A stretch of 7,693 nt of DNA from contig JAIPIO010000190.1 in the NCBI GenBank assembly GCA_021734595.1, forward strand, positions 1 to 7,693, in the 5' to 3' direction. The notes under the pieces were generated by a model, which made no database searches, was not told the origin of the DNA, and saw only the letters and a program-made list of their open reading frames with translations. The translations under genes and the position numbers were made by a program. Positions 1 through 5,133 of the stretch are shown piece after piece; within the stretch, counting starts at the first letter, position 1, and each line of letters opens with the position of its first letter. The stretch is from Kiritimatiellales bacterium. GTDB lineage: Bacteria > Verrucomicrobiota > Kiritimatiellia > Kiritimatiellales > Pontiellaceae.

Positions 1-2
1 CG

Positions 3-911
3 CAGTTCCGCGACTTTGCCGACCAGCAGGAAGGCGAACTCACGTACAACGGCAAGCCGGTCAAGAACGTGGTGTTTGTCTACTGCGTCGGCAGCCGCCA
101 GAAAAAGACCGAAGCCTGCCCCGAACCGAATGAATATTGCTCGCGCTACTGCTGCAACGCCGGCACGCACATGGCCGTCTGCCTCGAAGACCGCCCCGGC
201 GACCTGAACCAGTATCATCTCTATCGCGACATCCGCACCTACGGCCACAACGAAACCATCTACGAAGAGGCCCGTACCCGCGGCGCGGTCTTCATGCGCT
301 ACCCGGACGCCGAAGCGCCAACGGTTGCCAACACCGATGATGGCCTCATCGTTACGGTGAAGGACAAACTGATGGGCGGAGAGGAAGTTGAAATCCAGGC
401 CGACCTCGTCGTACTGATTACCGGAATGGTGCCGAAAAAGAACGCGACGTTGATGAACCTGCTCAAGCTGCCGATCAGCAAGGACGGCTTCCTGAACGAG
501 CTGCACATTAAGCTGCGCCCGGTGGAAACCGTGATCGACGGGGTCTTCCTTGCCGGCGCGGCGCAAAGCCCGAAGACGATGGCCGAAAGCGTCGGGGCCT
601 CGCTTGCAGCGGTCAGCAAGGCGGGCGGCCTGCTTATGAAAGGCTACGTTGATCTCGAGCCGCTGATCGCGCGGGTGGATACAGACAAGTGCCTGTGGTG
701 CGACGAGTGCCTGAAGGCCTGCCCCTACGGCGCCATCGAGAAGATTCACTTTGGCGAAAAAGAAGTGGCCTTTGTGGTCAAGTCACTCTGCAAAGGCGAA
801 GGTGCCTGCGTGCCGATCTGCCCGCACGACGCACTGGACGTTGAGGGCTATACAGACCAACAAATTACGGCAATGATTGATGCCTGCAGCAAAGAGGTGG
901 TGACCGCATGA
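3..911 (+). CDS. hdrA: HdrA-like FAD/iron-sulfur protein, C-terminal part (5' end outside window)
   Basis: The reading frame is open from the left edge, so only the last 302 residues are present; HdrA proteins are normally about 650 residues. HdrA is the FAD and Fe-S core of heterodisulfide-reductase-type complexes and in methanogens is the site of flavin-based electron bifurcation. Visible here is the HdrA signature in the thioredoxin-reductase-like part: CVGSR followed by YCSRYCC, with cysteines at window residues 28, 46, 50 and 51 that match the inserted [4Fe-4S] site. An extra cysteine (residue 39) lies in a slightly enlarged loop between them. A nucleotide-binding segment follows (VFLAGAAQSPKTMAESVGAS). 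The C-terminal ferredoxin domain has one complete motif (C-x2-C-x2-C-x3-CP, codons 690-722). Its second motif (codons 789-821) has Glu where the second Cys is expected. The stop overlaps the next start (ATGA). QmoA-type relatives are an alternative, but the hdrC and hdrB neighbours favour HdrA. Confidence 0.88.
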   Translation, partial: QFRDFADQQEGELTYNGKPVKNVVFVYCVGSRQKKTEACPEPNEYCSRYCCNAGTHMAVCLEDRPGDLNQYHLYRDIRTYGHNETIYEEARTRGAVFMRYPDAEAPTVANTDDGLIVTVKDKLMGGEEVEIQADLVVLITGMVPKKNATLMNLLKLPISKDGFLNELHIKLRPVETVIDGVFLAGAAQSPKTMAESVGASLAAVSKAGGLLMKGYVDLEPLIARVDTDKCLWCDECLKACPYGAIEKIHFGEKEVAFVVKSLCKGEGACVPICPHDALDVEGYTDQQITAMIDACSKEVVTA

Positions 912-1165
912 GTACGGCAAGACGCGATATGCGCGAGATAATGCGAGATGAAATGATCATGAGGGATCGCATTGTGGCGATCCTGAAAGAAGGATCTAAA
1001 ACCGTGCCGGAAGTTTCGGAGGCGCTAGGCGCCCCCGAATACGAAACGGTCTACTGGATGATGGCGATGCGCCGCTACGGCATGGTCGAAGAGATCGGCC
1101 GCCCGGATATAGACGGCTACTTTAAATACGAGTTCAGGGAACAGGAGGAAGAGGGCCATGAATAG
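908..1165 (+). CDS. Small winged-helix-like protein encoded inside the hdr operon
   Basis: This is an 85-residue soluble protein with no cysteines. The N-terminus is Met- and charge-rich (residues 1-20). It is followed by a helix (about 19-28), a helix-turn-helix-like pair (TVPEVSEALG at 32-41, then EYETVYWMMAMRRYGMV at 44-60), and a short beta/wing-like segment (IDGYFKYEF at 69-76). This order resembles the winged-helix fold of ArsR/MarR-type DNA-binding proteins, though I recognise no specific family. The start at 908 is supported by ATGA overlap with hdrA and a purine-rich AGAGGTGG upstream. The end overlaps hdrC by 8 nt. Being coupled on both sides suggests it is made in step with the Hdr subunits. 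It could be an accessory or structural subunit, or a local regulator; the sequence does not decide which. Confidence 0.8.
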   Translation: MSTARRDMREIMRDEMIMRDRIVAILKEGSKTVPEVSEALGAPEYETVYWMMAMRRYGMVEEIGRPDIDGYFKYEFREQEEEGHE

Positions 1166-1463
1166 GGTATCATCAAAAATGGCTTTGGCCGTAAAGTGCT
1201 CCGACACCTTCAACGCCGACGCCTGCATGCACTGCGGCGTCTGCACCGCCGTCTGCCCGATGGGCTACGAAATCCTGCCGCGCAAACTCTTCCGGTATGT
1301 GCAGATCGGTCTCGAAGACAAGGTGAAGGAAAACATTTCCAGCATCTACTCCTGCCTGCTCTGCGGCATGTGCGCCGAAAACTGCCCGGCCGAAGTAAAC
1401 ATTGCCGACAACGTGCGATTCCTCCGCAAATACATTAACGAAAACGAATTCAATCTTTCATAA
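1158..1463 (+). CDS. hdrC: HdrC-like protein with two [4Fe-4S] clusters (short form)
   Basis: The 101-residue protein has two complete C-x2-C-x2-C-x3-CP motifs: Cys23/26/29/33 (CMHCGVCTAVCP) and Cys66/69/72/76 (CLLCGMCAENCP). They are joined by a helical linker of the type PRKLFRYVQIGLEDKV, which is characteristic of HdrC. HdrC passes electrons between HdrA and HdrB through its two cubane clusters. Methanogen HdrC is nearly twice as long; here the protein ends about 25 residues after the second motif, so the usual C-terminal region is absent. The start is supported by AGGAGG at 1143-1148, 9 nt before the ATG, and by the 8-nt overlap with the preceding gene. An extra Cys14 lies before the first motif. 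Assignment to a generic 4Fe-4S dicluster protein is certain; the HdrC role is inferred from the linker and from the hdrA/hdrB neighbours. Confidence 0.87.
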   Translation: MNRVSSKMALAVKCSDTFNADACMHCGVCTAVCPMGYEILPRKLFRYVQIGLEDKVKENISSIYSCLLCGMCAENCPAEVNIADNVRFLRKYINENEFNLS

Positions 1464-1472
1464 GGAGCAGCC

Positions 1473-2435
1473 ATGCCGTTACCAACCAAAGACATTCTGG
1501 GGATTCTGGCCGACAATTTGAACAAGCGCAAAAGCGTGTTGCCGATCTCCACCGCAGGCGCAACGCGCTGGGCGAAAGGGCTTGAACTTCCAAAGGGTGG
1601 AAAAACCATCCTCTACACCGGGCATTTGTATCAGCTCATCCCGGTCATCGACGCGATGGCGGGACAAATGTCCAGGCTGGAGGATTCTCCATTGACGAAA
1701 TATTTCGGCCTCGGGCGCAACGTCAACAAGCTAATCAATATGACCTTCTTCATGGGCATGATGGCCTCGAAAAACACACGGAAAGACTATGACCACATGC
1801 TGCGCAACATTGCCCTTTTACTAAAAAAGGCCAATGTTGAATTCGGCTACCTCTACGGCGAAGAGCTCTATTCCGGCGCGCTCGTCTACGACGAAGGGCT
1901 CGATGGCGCTTTCGCCAAGCATGCCCAGCGCGTATGCGACCTGTTCAAGAAACATGGCGTCGAAAAGGTGATTACGGTCGATCCGCACACCACCCACACC
2001 TTACGCAGTGTTTTTCCTGAATATGTGAAGGGCTTCGACCTGGACGTGAAGAGCTACCTTGAAGTACTCGCCGACAGCGGCATAAAACCCACCACACTAA
2101 TCAGTGACGAACTTGCACTGCACGATTCGTGCGTTTATGCCCGCCACGAAAATGTGGTGGAGCAGCCGCGTGAACTGCTGAACAGGGCTGGCGTGAAGAT
2201 AAAAAACCCGACCCTCTGCGGCAAGAATACGCACTGCTGCGGCGGTCCGCTCGAATCACTCTTCCCCTCCGAATCGCACCGCATTGCCAACAACCGGGCA
2301 AAGCAGTTGAAGGAAGCCGGCGACAACATTGCCACCATGTGCCCGATCTGCCTCGTCAGCCTGCGCAAGGCCGCCAACGGTTCCGCCCAGGTCAGCGATC
2401 TTTCCGATACCCTCGCCCGTGCCTACGGCGTATAA
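1473..2435 (+). CDS. hdrB: HdrB-like CCG-domain protein with only one intact cysteine-rich motif
   Basis: The 320-residue protein has the CCG-domain architecture of HdrB, GlpC and LutA-type proteins. The C-terminal domain is intact: Cys220-x34-Cys255-Cys256-x33-Cys290-x2-Cys293 (HDSC, HCCGGP, MCPIC). In HdrB such motifs bind an unusual non-cubane [4Fe-4S] cluster where the disulfide is reduced. The N-terminal half keeps the fold-like sequence but not the ligands. ILYTGHLYQL (46-55) stands where a CCG strand normally begins, and DPHTTHTLRSVFPEY (170-184) replaces the usual CPhC-type stretch. Only Cys155 remains in that half. The gene follows hdrC after 9 nt, with AAGGAG at 1462-1467 placed 5 nt before the ATG. 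No transmembrane segment or signal peptide is visible, so a soluble cytoplasmic partner of HdrC and HdrA is likely. The natural substrate is unknown, and one cluster may serve electron transfer or another thiol/disulfide substrate. Confidence 0.85.
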   Translation: MPLPTKDILGILADNLNKRKSVLPISTAGATRWAKGLELPKGGKTILYTGHLYQLIPVIDAMAGQMSRLEDSPLTKYFGLGRNVNKLINMTFFMGMMASKNTRKDYDHMLRNIALLLKKANVEFGYLYGEELYSGALVYDEGLDGAFAKHAQRVCDLFKKHGVEKVITVDPHTTHTLRSVFPEYVKGFDLDVKSYLEVLADSGIKPTTLISDELALHDSCVYARHENVVEQPRELLNRAGVKIKNPTLCGKNTHCCGGPLESLFPSESHRIANNRAKQLKEAGDNIATMCPICLVSLRKAANGSAQVSDLSDTLARAYGV

Positions 2436-2469
2436 ACGTCTCGCATATACAAATATTGCTGAAAGAAGG

Positions 2470-2488
2470 GTTCCCGATAACCGGGAAC
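2470..2488 (+). other. Inverted repeat (7-bp stem) downstream of hdrB
   Basis: The arms GTTCCCG (2470-2476) and CGGGAAC (2482-2488) are perfectly complementary around a 5-nt loop. It lies 35 nt after the hdrB stop. No T run follows directly, so on its own it is a poor intrinsic terminator. It may stabilise the 3' end of the hdr transcript or act with the second hairpin just downstream. Confidence 0.5.
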
Positions 2489-2497
2489 GCTTAATAC

Positions 2498-2520
2498 ACC
2501 CATAATGATATATGGGTTTT
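2498..2520 (+). terminator. Candidate rho-independent terminator after the hdr operon
   Basis: The arms ACCCATA (2498-2504) and TATGGGT (2511-2517) are perfectly complementary around a 6-nt loop. The second arm runs into a TTTT tract (2517-2520). The stem is short and only moderately GC-rich, so termination may be partial. Its position between two gene groups of different function supports a transcript boundary here. Confidence 0.45.
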
Positions 2521-2522
2521 GA

Positions 2523-2563
2523 TTGGACTCCACGCTCCCGGCGTTGTATTAAGACTTGAAGTC
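2523..2563 (+). promoter_or_regulatory. Weak sigma70-like promoter candidate with an adjacent small palindrome
   Basis: TTGGAC (2523-2528) and TATTAA (2547-2552) are separated by 18 nt and match the -35 and -10 consensus at 3 and 4 of 6 positions. Immediately downstream, GACTT-G-AAGTC (2553-2563) is a perfect 5-bp-arm palindrome that could be an operator. Both signals are short and could be chance. They are noted because the sulfur operon must have a promoter somewhere in this 182-nt spacer unless it is read through from hdr. Confidence 0.22.
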
Positions 2564-2603
2564 GGGTTCCTAACAGTAGGGGTAAAAATTCCGGCCACCG
2601 ACC

Positions 2604-2609
2604 AGGAGG
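2604..2609 (+). promoter_or_regulatory. Ribosome binding site fixing the start of the MBL-rhodanese gene
   Basis: AGGAGG lies 8 nt before the ATG at 2618. The frame is open further upstream to an ATG at 2520-2522 or a non-ATG start at 2519, but those lack such a site. Starting at 2618 also places a clean signal peptide at the N-terminus. Confidence 0.75.
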
Positions 2610-2617
2610 ACAGGAAG

Positions 2618-4597
2618 ATGAGAACGATGTATTTTTTACGGCTCGCGACCTGCGGGCTGCTTATTTCAACCACAGCGGCATTCGCCAGTGCCATCAAGGA
2701 CACCGAGTCCGCGTCACATGCCGATACCGCGGCGGTCCATACGCCTGTGATGACCTACGAGTTTCCCGGCGTCAAAATCGTTCAGCTCAATCTCTCCGTG
2801 CTCTCGCACTATTCCTATCTGGTGGTCAGTGGCACCGATGCGCTGGTGGTCGATCCCGACCGCGACATCCAGGCCTATCTCGAGCTGGCCCGAAAAGAGG
2901 GATGGACAATCAAGGGCGTTTTCCTCTCGCACTCGAATGCCGACTTTGTGGCCGGCCATAGTGAGTTTGTCAAACAGCTCGGGTGCCCCGTCTATCAGAA
3001 CAAGGACAGTGGCGCCCTCTATAAAATCACCGCGCTCTCCGACAACCAGACCATCGACTGGGGCGAAACGCAGATCCGCTTTCTGACCACGCCCGGACAT
3101 ACGCCCGACGGCATGAGTGCGCTGATCTACGGCAGCGATGACGGTGCCAAACCCAAGGCGATCCTCACCGGCGACACCCTCTTCATCGGCTCGGTCGGCC
3201 GTCCCGACCTAATGGGCGGCGCCATTGCCGCCGCCACGCTCGCCTCGATGAGCTATGACACGTGGCACAACAAACTTTCCAAACTCGACGACAGCGTGCT
3301 TGTCCTGCCCGCGCACGGTGCCGGTTCGCTCTGCGGCGCGCATCTGCGCGATGACCCCTCCTCCACCATCGGAACCGAACGATCCACCAATCCCTATCTG
3401 CTGCACGAAGGCCGCAACGACTTTATCACCGCCGTGCTCGACGGCCTGCCCGAAGCGCCTCAGTATTTCAAACACAACGCGCAGATGAACCGCGAAGGCC
3501 CACCGCTGGTCGAATGGGAAGCCCCGCTTCCACCAATCCCGGCGCGCGACTCATCCCTGTCGGACATCAACGCCTTCTACATTGTAGATCTGCGCGACGC
3601 CAAAAGTTTTGCGGCTTCGCACATCCCCAACGCCGTCAACATTGCGCTGCGCGGCCGACTGGAAACCTGGGTCGGCATCATGGTGCCGTGGGGTAGCAAA
3701 GTGGTGCTGTGCGGCAGCCCCGACGAAATAACCGAAGCACGCCTCCGTCTGCACCGCGTTGGGTATGATGTCGTAAGCGCATTGAACATCGGCGACTGGA
3801 CCGCCGCCAAACAGCCTGTTTTTTCCAACGAACCGATCGCCCCGCAGGAACTCTACCGCCGGATGCAGGACGGCACGGCACCGGTGATTGTCGACGTCCG
3901 CCTGCCGACGGAATGGATGGGACTGCGAATCGGCAACGTGCTCAACATGCCGCTCAACCAACTGAGCGAGCTTTCATCAAAACTGGATCCCGCGCAGCCT
4001 GTCACCACCGTCTGCAACTCGGCCTACCGCAGCAGCATGGGCCTTGGACTGCTCGAACGCAAAGGCTTCAAAAAGGTCGCCAGCATGGAAGGCGGCGGCG
4101 AGGCCTGGATTACGGCAGGATTGCCGGTGCTCCAGCCTACCGCGCCGGGAACCACCGCCGCGCAGCCAAAACGGGTGGTGCCACTGCCGGACCTTATTGA
4201 TCCGGCCCAGCTTAAGCGCATGCTGATGGACCTTCCCGGCACGTTCGATCTGGTGGATATCCGGCCGACTGCGCATTTTTCGGACTACAACCTGCCGGGA
4301 TCGCGCAACGTGGATGTCGCCGATTTAATCAATAATTCCGTCTATCTGACGGGAGCCGGTCCGCTGGTGATCGTGGACCGCGACGGGTCGGTGGCGCTGA
4401 TGGCAGGCGGTATTCTTGCCCAGAAAACGGCACGGCCCATCAAGGTGTTGTTTGGCGGTCTCAGTGCCTATTGGAACACCGCCGAAATGGGTGAACCGGT
4501 CAAAACCGTTCCTATTGCTCCGGGCGTACCGGCGGCCAAGCCGTCAATCGCTCCGCAAACGCCGGACGCACCGAAAAAGAAAAGCGCGGGGTGCTGA
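2618..4597 (+). CDS. Secreted persulfide-dioxygenase-like MBL-fold protein with three rhodanese domains
   Basis: The protein has 659 residues. Residues 1-25 form a type I signal peptide (hydrophobic core 9-22, ASA before the likely cleavage). Residues 47-265 are a metallo-beta-lactamase fold of the ETHE1/persulfide dioxygenase-rhodanese group: SHSNADFVAGH (104-114), TTPGHTPDG (157-165), LTGDTLFIGSVGRPDL (183-198), PAHGAGSLCG (231-240) and ERSTNPYL (254-261). The three residues equivalent to ETHE1 iron ligands are kept (His105, His161, Asp186). The second His of the HxHxD motif is Asn107. Three rhodanese domains follow: about 310-400 (Cys365 at the active position, atypical loop), 405-505 (canonical CNSAYRSS, Cys466) and 525-628 (Asp587 replaces Cys). 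The tail is Pro/Ala-rich and ends KKKSAGC. The likely role is oxidation or transfer of persulfide sulfur outside the cytoplasm. The next gene starts 2 nt after the stop. Confidence 0.88.
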   Translation: MRTMYFLRLATCGLLISTTAAFASAIKDTESASHADTAAVHTPVMTYEFPGVKIVQLNLSVLSHYSYLVVSGTDALVVDPDRDIQAYLELARKEGWTIKGVFLSHSNADFVAGHSEFVKQLGCPVYQNKDSGALYKITALSDNQTIDWGETQIRFLTTPGHTPDGMSALIYGSDDGAKPKAILTGDTLFIGSVGRPDLMGGAIAAATLASMSYDTWHNKLSKLDDSVLVLPAHGAGSLCGAHLRDDPSSTIGTERSTNPYLLHEGRNDFITAVLDGLPEAPQYFKHNAQMNREGPPLVEWEAPLPPIPARDSSLSDINAFYIVDLRDAKSFAASHIPNAVNIALRGRLETWVGIMVPWGSKVVLCGSPDEITEARLRLHRVGYDVVSALNIGDWTAAKQPVFSNEPIAPQELYRRMQDGTAPVIVDVRLPTEWMGLRIGNVLNMPLNQLSELSSKLDPAQPVTTVCNSAYRSSMGLGLLERKGFKKVASMEGGGEAWITAGLPVLQPTAPGTTAAQPKRVVPLPDLIDPAQLKRMLMDLPGTFDLVDIRPTAHFSDYNLPGSRNVDVADLINNSVYLTGAGPLVIVDRDGSVALMAGGILAQKTARPIKVLFGGLSAYWNTAEMGEPVKTVPIAPGVPAAKPSIAPQTPDAPKKKSAGC

Positions 4598-4599
4598 CG

Positions 4600-5133
4600 A
4601 TGAGCAGAAACTCGGCGCCTCCAGTCAAAGGCCGGAAGGCCTATATGAACCCTTACTGCGCAGGTGTGTTACTGGGGCTCACTCTGCTGCTGTCCTATCT
4701 AATTCTGGGCGCAGGGCTGGGTGCCTCCGCCGGTTTGGCCCGGCTGGGCGCCGCGATTGATCTGCAACTCGATCCGGCACGGACGCTGGCCAGCGACTAT
4801 TTCGGCCGCTGGGGCGCGCATCCGTTGCAATACTATCTGGTCTTCATGCTCGCGGGCGTTTTCTTCGGAGGGCTGATTTCGGCCTTGCTCGGAAACCGTT
4901 GCGTCATATCCGTGGAGCGCGGCGCAAAATGTCCGCCAAAAAAGCGCCTGCTGTTTTCCCTGCTGGGCGGCGTACTCGTGGGGTTTGCCAGCCGTCTGGC
5001 AAATGGGTGCACTTCGGGGCAGGCACTCTCCGGCAGCGCGTTGCTCATTACGGGCAGCTTGCTTTTCCTGTTCAGCGTCTTTGCCGGCGGTTATGCCGCC
5101 GCCTGGTTTGTCAGGAGGCAATGGGATGATTGA
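4600..5133 (+). CDS. YeeE/YedE (TsuA-type) sulfur transporter, first half
   Basis: The 177-residue membrane protein has about four to five hydrophobic segments (roughly 18-36, 77-97, 116-133, 146-170). The YeeE/YedE signature NGCTSGQALSG is at 135-145 with Cys137. In the structurally studied TsuA/YeeE of Spirochaeta thermophila, equivalent cysteines in two pseudo-symmetric halves line the path for thiosulfate. Here the halves are separate genes and this is the first. Positive residues in the N-terminus (1-13), in the loop NRCVISVERGAKCPPKK (99-115) and in the C-terminal VRRQW suggest those parts are cytoplasmic. The ATG at 4600 is 2 nt after the previous stop. An internal ATG at 4645 has a better ribosome binding site (GGAAGG, 4634-4639), but the GRKAYMNPY stretch before and around it looks like conserved family sequence, so 4600 is preferred. 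The substrate is probably thiosulfate or another small sulfur anion. Confidence 0.85.
   Translation: MSRNSAPPVKGRKAYMNPYCAGVLLGLTLLLSYLILGAGLGASAGLARLGAAIDLQLDPARTLASDYFGRWGAHPLQYYLVFMLAGVFFGGLISALLGNRCVISVERGAKCPPKKRLLFSLLGGVLVGFASRLANGCTSGQALSGSALLITGSLLFLFSVFAGGYAAAWFVRRQWDD
5113..5118 (+). promoter_or_regulatory. Ribosome binding site fixing the start of the transporter-rhodanese fusion
   Basis: AGGAGG lies 7 nt before the ATG at 5126, inside the end of the previous gene. The frame stays open upstream to 4985, but the upstream segment has no comparable site and encodes Cys/Arg/Pro-rich sequence unlike a transporter N-terminus. Confidence 0.75.

Noticed and set aside
299..619. Open frame on the - strand inside hdrA, and similar antisense frames at 2714-3100, 3551-3961, 4699-5199 and 6046-6613
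   Set aside because: They lie entirely opposite genes with clear family motifs, have no recognisable domains or ribosome binding sites, and are expected by chance in GC-rich coding DNA.
2519..2617. Upstream extension of the MBL-rhodanese gene to 2519
   Set aside because: It would bury the signal peptide and run through the hairpin/promoter spacer; AGGAGG at 2604-2609 supports 2618.
4985..5125. Upstream extension of the transporter-rhodanese gene to an ATG at 4985
   Set aside because: It would overlap the preceding gene by about 150 nt, encodes Cys/Arg/Pro-rich residues unlike a transporter N-terminus, and lacks the ribosome binding site found before 5126.
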